DNA of 64,000 nt from Hymenobacter psychrophilus (lineage in GTDB: Bacteria; Bacteroidota; Bacteroidia; Cytophagales; Hymenobacteraceae): contig NZ_FNOV01000002.1 of assembly GCF_900107135.1 (NCBI RefSeq), positions 186,001 through 250,000 of the forward strand, written 5' to 3'. Position 1 is the first letter of the stretch. Each line of letters starts with the position of its first letter. Below the pieces are notes generated by a model. That model was not told the DNA's origin. It saw only the letters and a program-made list of their open reading frames with translations, and did no database searches. This document shows positions 40,527-48,469 of the stretch, piece by piece. Made by a program: the position numbers and the translations under genes.

Positions 40527-41921
40527 ATGAACGACAAGCAACACACCATCAAGGCCCGCGTCACCGTTAGCGGTATCGGGCTGCATACGGGGGTGGTAGC
40601 CACCATGACGTTTTGTCCGGCCCCCATCAACCACGGCTATAAGTTTCAGCGCATCGATTTGCCCGGCCAGCCCATTGTGGAAGCTGATGTGGACAACGTG
40701 GTGGACCTCTCGCGCGGTACAACTATTGAGCAAAACGGCGCCCGCGTAAACACCGTGGAGCACACGCTGGCCGCGCTGGTAGGCCTACAGATCGACAACG
40801 TGCTCATCCAGCTCGACGGCCCCGAGCCGCCCATCATGGATGGCTCCAGCTTCGAGTTCATCAAGCCGCTACAGGCCGCGGGCTTAGAGGAACAGAACGC
40901 GCTGCGCAACTATTACGAGATTCCGGCCGAAATCCGCTACCTCGACAACGCCCGCTCAGTAGAAATTGCCGCTTTGCCGCTCAACGATTACCGTCTCACG
41001 GTAATGGTAGACTACAATTCGCCGGTGCTGGGCTCCCAGCACGCCTCGCTCACCGACATCACCCAGTTTGCCGCCGAAATCGGCTCGTCGCGCACGTTCT
41101 GCTTTCTGCACGAGCTGGAGGCACTCTACAAGTCCAACCTTATCAAGGGCGGTGATTTAAGCAACGCCATTGTGGTCGTGGACCGCGTGGTGAGCGACGA
41201 TGAGCTAAGTGAACTGGCCACGATGCTGGGCAAGCCCAAGGTGTCGGTTAAGAAGGAGGGCATCCTCAACAATGTGGATTTGCGCTACAAAAACGAGCCC
41301 GCCCGCCACAAGCTGCTCGATTTGGTAGGCGACCTGGCCCTGGTGGGCCGGCCGCTGAAAGGCCAGATTCTGGCCGCCCGGCCGGGGCACGCGGCCAACG
41401 TGGCCTTCGCCAAGCGCATCAAGAAAAAGATGATGGAGGCCCATACCAGCCCCATCCCGACCTACGACCCGAGTCGCGAGCCGGTGATGGACATCAACCA
41501 GATTGCCGCCACCCTGCCCCACCGCTACCCGTTCCTGCTGATTGACAAAATCATTCACCTCGACGCCACTACGGTAACGGGTGTCAAGAATGTAACTTTC
41601 AACGAACAGTTTTTCGCCGGCCATTTTCCGGGCAACCCCGTGATGCCGGGCGTGCTCCAGATTGAGGCCATGGCCCAGACTGGCGGCATTCTGGTACTCA
41701 ACACCGTGCCCGATCCCGAAAACTACTGGACTTATTTCCTGGGCATCGAAAACTGCCGCTTCCGCCGCATGGTGAAACCCGGCGACACGATCATCTTTAA
41801 GTGCGAGTTGACGGCGCCCATCAAGCGGGGCATCGCCAAGATGAGCGGCAAGGCCTACGTGAGTGGCAAGGTGGTGATGGAGGCCGAAATGTCGGCCAGC
41901 ATTGTGAAAAAGAACAATTAA
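40527..41921 (+). CDS. lpxC-fabZ: Bifunctional LpxC deacetylase / FabZ dehydratase
   Basis: This fusion, typical of Bacteroidota, joins UDP-3-O-acyl-N-acetylglucosamine deacetylase (LpxC, the committed lipid A step) to 3-hydroxyacyl-ACP dehydratase (FabZ). LpxC spans residues 1-305: ISGIGLHTG-type start, zinc His in [12 protein letters not shown] at about 78, SRTFCF, and the zinc/catalytic pair [17 protein letters not shown] with [11 protein letters not shown] near 295. FabZ spans about 320-462: [13 protein letters not shown], the catalytic His in [14 protein letters not shown] at about 364 and Glu in [10 protein letters not shown]. The 464-residue length is as expected. The stop codon lies at the edge of the 7-bp word element that leads to lpxA. 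Confidence 0.97.
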   Translation: MNDKQHTIKARVTVSGIGLHTGVVATMTFCPAPINHGYKFQRIDLPGQPIVEADVDNVVDLSRGTTIEQNGARVNTVEHTLAALVGLQIDNVLIQLDGPEPPIMDGSSFEFIKPLQAAGLEEQNALRNYYEIPAEIRYLDNARSVEIAALPLNDYRLTVMVDYNSPVLGSQHASLTDITQFAAEIGSSRTFCFLHELEALYKSNLIKGGDLSNAIVVVDRVVSDDELSELATMLGKPKVSVKKEGILNNVDLRYKNEPARHKLLDLVGDLALVGRPLKGQILAARPGHAANVAFAKRIKKKMMEAHTSPIPTYDPSREPVMDINQIAATLPHRYPFLLIDKIIHLDATTVTGVKNVTFNEQFFAGHFPGNPVMPGVLQIEAMAQTGGILVLNTVPDPENYWTYFLGIENCRFRRMVKPGDTIIFKCELTAPIKRGIAKMSGKAYVSGKVVMEAEMSASIVKKNN

Positions 41922-41922
41922 T

Positions 41923-42025
41923 CTGAATTAGTAATTGGTAATTAAGAATGAATAATTCGCTGTTTTGTGCGCTACTTGAGCCAACGGGGAAATTCTTAAT
42001 TATTAATTCTTAATTACTAATTAAA
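41923..42025. repeat. Paired 7-bp word element between lpxC-fabZ and lpxA
   Basis: Left arm 41923-41957 has words ending in AATT (CTGAATT AGTAATT and so on). The right arm 41991-42025 has five words beginning AATT, starting AATTCTT AATTATT, exactly periodic at 7 bp. The left arm begins one base after the lpxC-fabZ stop codon; the right arm ends six bases before the lpxA ATG. This is the cleanest example of the layout. Confidence 0.9.
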
Positions 42026-42031
42026 AAAAGA

Positions 42032-42832
42032 ATGACCCAGCCGCTCGCCTATATTCACCCCGAGGCCATCATTGCCCAGAACGTGGTAGTGGAGCCGTTT
42101 ACGACCATTGACAAGGACGTGGAAATCGGGGAAGGCACCTGGATTGGCCCCAACGTCACGATTATGGCCGGGGCCCGCATTGGCAAGAACTGCCGGATTT
42201 TTCCGGGGGCCGTTATTGCCGCCCAGCCCCAGGACCTGAAGTTTGCCGGTGAAAGAACCACCGTGCATATCGGCGACAACACGGTGATTCGGGAGTGCGT
42301 GACGGTAAACCGCGGTACCGTGGACCGGCTGAAAACCGTGATTGGCAGCAACTGCCTGTTGATGGCCTACGTGCACGTGGCCCACGACTGCGTTATCGGC
42401 GACAACTGCATTCTGGCTAACACCGTGCAGGTAGCCGGCCACGTCGAAATCGGCGACTATGCCATTATCGGGGGCTCCTCAGCCATTCATCAGTTTGTGC
42501 GCGTTGGCCAGCACGCTATGATTTCGGGTGGCTCGCTGATTCGCAAGGATGTGCCGCCCTTCGTGAAGGCGGGCCGCGAGCCGCTGAGCTACGCCGGCAT
42601 CAACAGCATCGGGCTGCGCCGCCGGGGGTTTTCGGATCAGAAAATTTCTGAGATTCAGCAGCTTTACCGCCTGCTGTTTATGAGCGGCCTCAACAACGCC
42701 GCCGCCCTCGAACAGATTGAACTGGAGTTGGCCCCTTCGCCGGAACGCGACGAAGTGGTAAACTTCATCCGCAATTCCGGCCGCGGCGTCATCAAAGGCT
42801 ACGGCCGCGGCTCCTACAACAGCGGCGAGTAG
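42032..42832 (+). CDS. lpxA: UDP-N-acetylglucosamine O-acyltransferase LpxA
   Basis: LpxA performs the first step of lipid A synthesis, transferring a 3-hydroxyacyl chain to UDP-GlcNAc. The 266-residue protein is the normal length. Hexapeptide repeats run from about residue 5 to 190 (IHPEAIIAQNVVVEPFTTI onward), with the characteristic TVHIGDNTVIRECVTVNRGT insertion and the catalytic His in LLMAYVHVAHDCVIGDNC at about 122. The C-terminal helical domain has INSIGLRRRGFSDQKISEI and ends with VVNFIRNSGRGVIKGY. It follows lpxC-fabZ by 110 bp made up almost wholly of a paired 7-bp word element. Confidence 0.97.
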   Translation: MTQPLAYIHPEAIIAQNVVVEPFTTIDKDVEIGEGTWIGPNVTIMAGARIGKNCRIFPGAVIAAQPQDLKFAGERTTVHIGDNTVIRECVTVNRGTVDRLKTVIGSNCLLMAYVHVAHDCVIGDNCILANTVQVAGHVEIGDYAIIGGSSAIHQFVRVGQHAMISGGSLIRKDVPPFVKAGREPLSYAGINSIGLRRRGFSDQKISEIQQLYRLLFMSGLNNAAALEQIELELAPSPERDEVVNFIRNSGRGVIKGYGRGSYNSGE

Positions 42833-42854
42833 GGAGCTGGGGTGGAAGAACGAC

Positions 42855-42963
42855 GTAGGGGCGAGGCTTGCCCCCGCCCGCCGTTGAACAAGCTTGTAGA
42901 ACAAATTCAAGTACGGCCGTTCAAGAGTTCCTACCGGCGGGCAGGGGCAAACCCCGCTCCTAC
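42855..42963. repeat. Inverted repeat between lpxA and the ABC gene
   Basis: Arms 42855-42882 (GTAGGGGCGAGGCTTGCCCC and following) and 42936-42963 are complementary with few mismatches around a 53-bp centre. Each arm also contains a self-complementary GGGGC/GCCCC stretch. It is GC-rich, unlike the A/T word elements, and looks like a member of the GTAGGGGCG-type palindromes that are widespread in bacterial intergenic DNA. Confidence 0.82.
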
Positions 42964-42994
42964 TGAACATCCTAAGCCCTCAACACCTCAACGA

Positions 42995-43627
42995 ATGCAG
43001 ATTACGGCCACCGGACTGAGCAAGCGGTTTGCGCGGGAGTGGATTTTTCGGGGGCTGACCCATACGTTTGCCGCGGGTTCGGCCACGGCCATACTGGGGC
43101 CGAACGGGGCCGGCAAGAGTACGCTGCTTAACACGCTTTCGGGCCAGATTTTTCCCACCCAGGGCACGGTGGAATACCAGGAGAACGGCCGGGCGGTGGC
43201 CGTGGAAGACGTGCCGCAACGGCTGGCTTATGCCGCACCCTATCTGGAGTTGATTGAGGAGTTGACGCTGACCGAGCTTATCCGATTTCACACCCGCTTT
43301 AAGCCCCTGCAGCCCGGCATGTCGAGTGACGAGCTGGTGCGCCTGATGTACCTCGAAAAGTCGCGCCACAAACTCATTCGGGATTTTTCGAGTGGCATGA
43401 AACAGCGCCTCAAACTGGCCCTGGCCCTCTACGCCGATGCCCCGCTGCTACTCCTGGACGAGCCGACCACCAACCTCGACCGCACCGGCGTGGCCTGGTA
43501 CCGCGAGCACGTAGCGGCCACGCTGCCGGGCCGCACGGTGCTGGTGTCGAGCAACGTGCCCGAAGAGTACGACTTTTGCTCTCAGCAACTGCTCATCACT
43601 GATTTCGGGGCCCAGGCGGCCCTCTAG
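42995..43627 (+). CDS. ABC transporter ATP-binding protein
   Basis: This is a 210-residue ATPase subunit of an ABC system. The ATG at 42995 starts directly at MQITATGLSKRFAREWIFRGL; the upstream frame runs through repeat sequence and is not coding. Walker A is GPNGAGKSTLLNTLSG at about residue 35, the signature is FSSGMKQRLKLALAL, Walker B is PLLLLDEPTTNLDRTG, and the switch His is replaced by SSNVPEE, so the H-loop His is not obvious. No permease gene is adjacent. In this phylum such short ATPases often stand near lipid A genes, but the partner and cargo are unknown. Confidence 0.92.
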   Translation: MQITATGLSKRFAREWIFRGLTHTFAAGSATAILGPNGAGKSTLLNTLSGQIFPTQGTVEYQENGRAVAVEDVPQRLAYAAPYLELIEELTLTELIRFHTRFKPLQPGMSSDELVRLMYLEKSRHKLIRDFSSGMKQRLKLALALYADAPLLLLDEPTTNLDRTGVAWYREHVAATLPGRTVLVSSNVPEEYDFCSQQLLITDFGAQAAL

Positions 43628-43685
43628 GCGACTTTTTACAACTCAAGCAGGCAGCTTGAACGGAACCTGGCAAGGTTTCGTCGCG

Positions 43686-43693
43686 TATCTTTG
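43686..43693 (+). promoter_or_regulatory. Promoter -7 box for the acidic protein gene
   Basis: TATCTTTG is a full match to TAnnTTTG, 42 bp before the ATG at 43735. Confidence 0.55.
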
Positions 43694-43734
43694 TAACCCA
43701 ATCCGTTTCATCCTTTACCGCCCCTGACAAGGCC

Positions 43735-44094
43735 ATGACACAGCACGACGACTTCGACGACGACGACCTTTTTGGCGACGACGACGCCCTGGACAACTTC
43801 GCCAAAGCCGGCGGCAGCAAAACCCAGGGCTCGGCCGAGGAACGCCTAGCAGCCAAATACGCCGACTACCTAATGTGGCGCGATACCGGCTCCTCGCACG
43901 ATGAGGCGCTGGACCTGGCCAACATGAGTGAAGACGAGTTTGATGAGGCCGAAGCCGGCAACGACCCCGAAAGCAGCGGCAAGTTCACCTCGCTCGACGA
44001 CCTGGACGACAACGACTTTTCCGACGACGAAAACGACGAGTATGGCTCCTCCGGCTCTTCCCGCAACAGCGGCCGCAACTCCGATTACGATTAG
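43735..44094 (+). CDS. Very acidic, low-complexity hypothetical protein
   Basis: A 119-residue protein with no recognised family. Asp and Glu make up roughly a third of it, in runs near the start (DDFDDDDLFGDDDALDNF) and again at about 85-100 (DDLDDNDFSDDENDEYG), with a Ser/Asn tail. The middle (ERLAAKYADYLMWRDTGSSHDEALDLA) looks helical and could be a folded binding segment. There is no signal peptide. A full -7 box 42 bp upstream and a strong hairpin downstream support an independent transcript. Possible roles include binding basic proteins or metal ions, but nothing shows this. Confidence 0.8.
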   Translation: MTQHDDFDDDDLFGDDDALDNFAKAGGSKTQGSAEERLAAKYADYLMWRDTGSSHDEALDLANMSEDEFDEAEAGNDPESSGKFTSLDDLDDNDFSDDENDEYGSSGSSRNSGRNSDYD

Positions 44095-44114
44095 CAGCAG
44101 TTTATTAAGCGGAT

Positions 44115-44217
44115 AAAACGCTGTCATCCTGAGCAAAGCGAAGGACCTATAAAGAAGCCAACATCAATCGTTAGCTTCTTTATAGGTCCTTCGCTTTGCT
44201 CAGGATGACAGCGTTTT
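44115..44217. repeat. Perfect 44-bp inverted repeat of the GTCAT-CTGAGC family
   Basis: Arms 44115-44158 and 44174-44217 are exact complements around a 15-bp loop. The arm contains CTGTCATCCTGAGCAAAGCG, matching the ends of the element at 2280-2438. It lies between two convergent genes and would form a very stable hairpin, ending in TTTTTT on the plus strand, so it could end transcription both ways. Its perfection suggests recent origin or active maintenance. Confidence 0.92.
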
Positions 44218-44236
44218 TTCGGTAGCCTCCCTCACC

Positions 44237-45010
44237 TTATCCCCGGCCGAACACGCGGCGCAGGATTTCGGTGGTGCGGGCCACGGGATTTTCGCGGATG
44301 TTAGCCTCTTCCTGGGCCACGAGCGTGAACAGGCCGTCGATGGCCTTGCCGGTGGCGTACTGGTTGAGGTCAGTCTGGACGGGCGTAACCAGCGGGATGC
44401 GGTTGTAGCGGGTCGTCAGGTCGGTGTAGTACTTGGTGGCGCCCACCTGGCCGAGGCTACGCTCCATGATGGGCTGGAACGCGGTGGTGAGCTGCGCGGT
44501 AGTGGTGCGCTTGAGGTAGTTGGTGGCCGCGTCATTCTCACCCGTCAGAATGCCCCATACGTCTTTAAACGTGAGGCTTTTGATGGCCGTCAGGAAGATA
44601 GGCTTGGCACTCTGGGCGGCCTGCTCGGCGCCGCGGTTCAGCGTCAGCTCAAACTTATCGACCTGGCTACCCAGGCCCAGCGTGCGGAGCGTGGTGGCTA
44701 CGCGCTGGGCATCGGGCGGGAACGGGATGCGGATGAGGCGGTTAAGGTAAAAGCCGTCGGTTTTGGAGGCTTGGTCGGCCCCTTTGCTGATACCCAGCGT
44801 AAGGGCCTCCTTGAGGCCACGGGCGGCCTCATCCTGGCTTATATTACCGATGCCGGTGCTGGTGCCGGCAGTCGTGGTGCCGGGGCGGGTAGTGGGCGCG
44901 GGCAGGGTTTTGAAGATTTCTCCCAGTTTAGGAAAACGGAACTGCGCGGCGGCGGGCAGCTGCAGGCCCAGAAGCAACAGGGGCAGTGCGAGAAAAGAGC
45001 GGTTGTTCAT
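44237..45010 (-). CDS. Exported DUF4197 domain protein
   Basis: The protein belongs to the DUF4197 family of exported proteins of unknown function. The ATG at 45010 gives a signal peptide (NNRSFLALPLLLLGLQLPAAAQ) and 257 residues; the longer open frame has no family similarity before this point. The family core begins at ISQDEAARGLKEALTLGISKGA and includes LTFKDVWGILTGENDAATNYL and YATGKAIDGLFTLVAQEEANIRENP, ending RTTEILRRVFG. It is divergent from cinA. Function is not established for the family. Confidence 0.93.
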   Translation of the reverse strand: MNNRSFLALPLLLLGLQLPAAAQFRFPKLGEIFKTLPAPTTRPGTTTAGTSTGIGNISQDEAARGLKEALTLGISKGADQASKTDGFYLNRLIRIPFPPDAQRVATTLRTLGLGSQVDKFELTLNRGAEQAAQSAKPIFLTAIKSLTFKDVWGILTGENDAATNYLKRTTTAQLTTAFQPIMERSLGQVGATKYYTDLTTRYNRIPLVTPVQTDLNQYATGKAIDGLFTLVAQEEANIRENPVARTTEILRRVFGRG

Positions 45011-45212
45011 GGCGTAAAGGAAGCGGTTATACTGCGGGTTTTGCACAAACCGGACCAAACTTAACGTCAGCTGGTAAAGCTGAAAGGCAAAACCCAGAAG
45101 CCCTGCCCGGACTCTAAGCGCCGGCCGGATGCTGCTTCGTCTGCTACCTTCGCGCTGCCAGGCGTTGCCTTCCACTTCTTTTTTTCCTGACTTCTTCCCT
45201 CTCCCCTTCCGC

Positions 45213-46469
45213 ATGGTGCCTGATGTTGAAATTATGACCATTGGCGATGAACTGCTCTACGGGCAGGTTATCGATACAAATTCGGCTTTTATGGGCCAGG
45301 AGCTAGGCAAGCTGGGTTTGCGCGTACGCCAGATTACGAGCGTGTCCGACCGGGCCGATGAAATAGTGGCCACCCTCGACCAGGCCCGGCAGCGGGCCCG
45401 TGTAGTGCTGATGACCGGCGGCCTGGGTCCTACCAAGGACGATTTGACCAAGCACGTGCTGGCCCGCTATTTCGGTGCCGAGCTGGTGCTCGATGAAAAC
45501 GTGCTGCGCCATGTGGAGGGCATTTTTGCCCGCTACCAGCGGCCGATGCTAGAAGTAAACCGCCAGCAGGCCATGGTGCCGGCCAATTGCCAGGTGCTGC
45601 ACAACGCCGTGGGCACGGCGCCCGGCATGTGGTTCGAAGACGGCGGCGTAGTATTTGTGAGCATGCCCGGTGTGCCCCACGAGATGAAGTACCTGATGAC
45701 CCACGAGGTGCTGCCGCGCCTGCGGGCCCACTTCCAGACGCCCGCCATCGAGCACCTGGTAGTGCAGACGGTGGGGCTGGGCGAGTCGTTTCTGGCCCAG
45801 CAGATTGAGGACTGGGAAACGGCCCTGCCGGCCTACGTGAAGCTAGCCTACCTGCCTTACCTGGGAGGCGTGCGCCTGCGCCTGACGGGCCAGGACGACG
45901 GCCAGCCCCACCTGCTGGCTCGCATGGAGGCCCTGCTGCCCGAACTACGCCGCTTGCTGGGCTCTCACATTTTCGCCGAGGGCGAAATCAAGCTGGAAGA
46001 AGCGGTAGGCCAGCTCTTGATGACGCGCAGCCTGACGGTAGGCACGGCTGAGAGCTGCACCGGCGGCCTATTGGCCCACCGTATTACCAGCGTGCCGGGC
46101 GCCTCGCGCTACTACCAGGGCAGCCTCGTGGCATATTCTAATGAGCTGAAAATGGCGGAGCTGGGCGTACAGGCTGAAACCTTGGCCACCTATGGGGCCG
46201 TAAGCGAAGCCGTGGTGGCTGAAATGGCCGAAGGCCTGCGCCGCCGCCTGGGTGTTGATGTAGCGCTGGCTACCAGCGGCATTGCCGGCCCCGACGGTGG
46301 CACGCCCGAAAAGCCGGTGGGCACCATCTGCGTAGCTTACGCCGACGCCCACCGCACCGTCACGAAGCAAATCAGCTTCGACCGCGGCCGCCAGCTCAAT
46401 CTGGAGTTCACCGCCACCACTGCCCTGAACCTGCTACGGCTGAACTTGCCGGGCGGCGTGCCGGAGTGA
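45213..46469 (+). CDS. cinA: CinA family nicotinamide-nucleotide amidohydrolase
   Basis: CinA proteins combine an N-terminal MoaB/MogA-like (COG1058) domain with a C-terminal NMN deamidase (PncC) domain that recycles nicotinamide mononucleotide. The ATG at 45213 begins MVPDVEIMTIGDELLYGQVID, the usual start, and gives 418 residues. The first domain contains TGGLGPTKDDLTKHVLA and AVGTAPGMWFEDGG; the deamidase contains TAESCTGGLLAHRITSVPGA, then YSNELKMAELGV and SGIAGPDGGTPEKPVGTICVA, with the catalytic Ser and Tyr context intact. It stands alone between a divergent DUF4197 gene and the E2 gene 99 bp downstream. Confidence 0.95.
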   Translation: MVPDVEIMTIGDELLYGQVIDTNSAFMGQELGKLGLRVRQITSVSDRADEIVATLDQARQRARVVLMTGGLGPTKDDLTKHVLARYFGAELVLDENVLRHVEGIFARYQRPMLEVNRQQAMVPANCQVLHNAVGTAPGMWFEDGGVVFVSMPGVPHEMKYLMTHEVLPRLRAHFQTPAIEHLVVQTVGLGESFLAQQIEDWETALPAYVKLAYLPYLGGVRLRLTGQDDGQPHLLARMEALLPELRRLLGSHIFAEGEIKLEEAVGQLLMTRSLTVGTAESCTGGLLAHRITSVPGASRYYQGSLVAYSNELKMAELGVQAETLATYGAVSEAVVAEMAEGLRRRLGVDVALATSGIAGPDGGTPEKPVGTICVAYADAHRTVTKQISFDRGRQLNLEFTATTALNLLRLNLPGGVPE

Positions 46470-46514
46470 GAGAACGGCAGCAACTCACCAATTCTCCGCA
46501 TTGCGAGTTCTGGT

Positions 46515-46522
46515 TACCTTTG
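46515..46522 (+). promoter_or_regulatory. Promoter -7 box for the E2 gene
   Basis: TACCTTTG is a full consensus match 46 bp before the ATG at 46569. Confidence 0.55.
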
Positions 46523-46568
46523 CACCACCAAACCCCACCCCACCCACCTCTATTAATATCCCGACCGC

Positions 46569-47951
46569 ATGGCACGAATGGAAATGACGATGCCCAAGAT
46601 GGGCGAATCCATCATGGAAGGCACCGTTCTCAAATGGCTCAAACAAGTAGGCGACGCCATCGAGCAGGACGAATCGGTGCTGGAAGTGGCCACCGACAAG
46701 GTTGATACCGAAGTTCCGGCCCTGCACGCTGGTGTTCTGCAGGAAATTCTGGTGGAGGAAGGCCAGGTAGTGGCGGTGGGCGCACCCATTGCCGTGATTG
46801 AAACCGACGCCGCCAACGCCGGCGCTCCGGCCCCCGCCGCTGCCCCGGCCGCGCCCGCCGCCTCCGACAATGGCGCGGCTACAGCTGCTGCCCAGGTGCC
46901 CCACGTGCCGGCCGAGACGCCCCCGGCTGCCGGTGCCGCCCAGCCCCAGGCCGGCCGCTTCTACTCGCCGCTGGTGATGAGCATTGCCCGCGAAGAAGGC
47001 ATCAGCATGGGCGACCTGGAGTACCTGCCCGGTACGGGCAACGAAGGCCGCGTAACCAAAAAAGACATCCTCGACTACGTGGCCGGCGGCAAACAGCCCC
47101 TCACGCCGCAGGCCGCTACCCCGGCCGCTGCTGCTGCTCCGGCAGCTGCCGCTACTCCGGCCGCCGCGCCAACTGCCGCTCCGGCCGCTGCCAAGCCGCA
47201 GGCTGCTGCCACTTCAACCAAGGCAGTACCTTCCATCAGTGGTGGGCAGGAGTTGATCGAGATGGACCGGATGCGCAAGATGATTGCCCAGCGCATGGTG
47301 GACTCGAAACGCATTTCGCCCCACGTAACGAGCTTCGTGGAGGCCGACGTGACCGACATCGTGAACTGGCGCAACAAGCACAAGGATGCCTACAAGAAGC
47401 GCGAGGGCGAAAACCTGACCTTCACCCCCATCTTCATCCAGGCCATTGCCCGCGCCATTCAGGACTACCCGCTGATCAACGTCTCCATCGATGGCGACTA
47501 CATCATCAAAAAGCGCGACATCAACATTGGCGTGGCCGTGGCGCTGCCCTCGGGCAACCTCATCGTGCCGGTTATTCACAACGCCGACCAGCTCAACCTT
47601 AATGGACTGAGCAAGAAGCTGAACGATTTGGCCAACCGCGCCCGCACCAACAAGCTCAAGCCCGAAGACCTGGAAGGCGGCACCTACACCGTGTCCAACG
47701 TCGGCTCGTTTGGCAACGTGATGGGCACGCCCATCATCATGCAGCCCCAGGTGGCCATCATGGCCGTGGGCGCCATCAAAAAGAAGCCCGCCGTCATCGA
47801 AACGCCCCAGGGCGACCTGATTGGTGTGCGCCACTTCATGTTCCTGAGCCACAGCTACGACCACCGCGTGGTCGATGGCTCGCTCGGCGGCATGTTCGTG
47901 CGCCGCGTGGCCGACTACCTGGAGCAGTTCGACCCTAACACGAGCATCTAG
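46569..47951 (+). CDS. 2-oxo acid dehydrogenase E2 (dihydrolipoamide acyltransferase)
   Basis: This is the lipoyl-bearing acyltransferase core of a 2-oxo acid dehydrogenase complex. Domains in order: lipoyl domain (1-78) with the lipoylated Lys43 in ATDKVDTEVP; an Ala/Pro linker; the E3/E1-binding domain (SPLVMSIAREEGISMGDLEYL, about 135-172); a second Ala/Pro linker to about 215; and the catalytic domain with MRKMIAQRMVDSKRISPHVT and the active-site His in SYDHRVVDGSLGG at about 431. A single lipoyl domain and DKVDTEVP are most like branched-chain or mixed-substrate E2s of Bacteroidota; pyruvate or 2-oxoglutarate cannot be excluded. No E1 or E3 gene is adjacent. A 12-copy heptanucleotide array begins just before its stop codon ends. 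Confidence 0.93.
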   Translation: MARMEMTMPKMGESIMEGTVLKWLKQVGDAIEQDESVLEVATDKVDTEVPALHAGVLQEILVEEGQVVAVGAPIAVIETDAANAGAPAPAAAPAAPAASDNGAATAAAQVPHVPAETPPAAGAAQPQAGRFYSPLVMSIAREEGISMGDLEYLPGTGNEGRVTKKDILDYVAGGKQPLTPQAATPAAAAAPAAAATPAAAPTAAPAAAKPQAAATSTKAVPSISGGQELIEMDRMRKMIAQRMVDSKRISPHVTSFVEADVTDIVNWRNKHKDAYKKREGENLTFTPIFIQAIARAIQDYPLINVSIDGDYIIKKRDINIGVAVALPSGNLIVPVIHNADQLNLNGLSKKLNDLANRARTNKLKPEDLEGGTYTVSNVGSFGNVMGTPIIMQPQVAIMAVGAIKKKPAVIETPQGDLIGVRHFMFLSHSYDHRVVDGSLGGMFVRRVADYLEQFDPNTSI

Positions 47952-48033
47952 GGCTTAGGGCTTAGGGCTTAGGGCTTAGGGCTTAGGGCTTAGGGCTTAG
48001 GGCTTAGGGCTTAGGGCTTAGGGCTTAGGGCTT
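47950..48033. repeat. Tandem array of 12 AGGGCTT units
   Basis: Twelve exact copies of the 7-bp unit AGGGCTT start in the E2 stop codon (47949-47951) and are followed by a partial AGG. No complementary arm is seen. A perfect array of this kind is prone to slippage, so copy number should vary between strains. A terminator hairpin follows 12 bases on. Confidence 0.96.
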
Positions 48034-48044
48034 AGGATGTATGG

Positions 48045-48080
48045 AAAAGGCCCCGTCGTGGTTACACGGCGGGGCCTTTT
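48045..48080 (+). terminator. Intrinsic terminator after the E2 gene
   Basis: AAAAGGCCCCGTCGTG (48045-48060) pairs with 48065-48080 with one G-U, around a 4-base loop, ending in TTTT. Confidence 0.88.
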
Positions 48081-48165
48081 CGGTGGCCTGGGCTTACTTT
48101 TGCCTATCGATGGCCTGGTCGGCTGCGCCAATCGGGCCTTTGGCTTTTACTCGTTATTCCTCCTC

Positions 48166-48369
48166 ATGAAAAAATACCTGCCATTGGCGGCGCTACTGGT
48201 TGCGCTCGGCCTCATCCTGTTCCTCTACCAGCGCCTTACCAACACCGAAACGGCGCTGAAGCAGGCTGAGCAACGGTTTCACGACTGCGAGATTGTCACC
48301 TTTCAGCTCCAGAACAAACTCAGCCAGATCAAGCGCGGACCTGTGCCCGACAGTTTGCGGGATAGATAG
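48166..48369 (+). CDS. Small membrane protein with short coiled coil
   Basis: A 67-residue protein starting at the ATG at 48166 has one N-terminal transmembrane helix (YLPLAALLVALGLILFLYQ) and a predicted coiled coil (NTETALKQAEQRFHDCEIVTFQLQNK, key heptad residues Leu, Ala, Phe, Val). The topology is like small bitopic division proteins FtsB/FtsL, but there is no specific sequence match. The frame is open for 129 more bases upstream, running through the terminator, which I do not count as coding. It is convergent with the TonB receptor gene. Function unknown. Confidence 0.65.
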   Translation: MKKYLPLAALLVALGLILFLYQRLTNTETALKQAEQRFHDCEIVTFQLQNKLSQIKRGPVPDSLRDR

Positions 48370-48381
48370 CAAGACGGGGAG

Positions 48382-48469
48382 ACAGTGAAATGGGGAGGTG
48401 ACGTTCTGGAGCCTGATTGCGCTACTTGCGCCGGTCAGTCCCCGGAACATCACCTCCCGTTTCACCTTA
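48382..48469. repeat. Inverted repeat between convergent genes
   Basis: ACAGTGAAATGGGGAGGTGACGTTC (from 48382, key core GAAATGGGGAGGTGA) is complementary with few mismatches to 48445-48469. The right arm includes the stop codon of the TonB receptor. The words resemble those at 26353-26463. Confidence 0.7.

Noticed and set aside
47950-48033. Telomere-like repeat (resembles TTAGGG)
   Set aside because: A 7-bp bacterial tandem array next to a terminator in an ordinary gene context; there is no sign of a linear replicon end.
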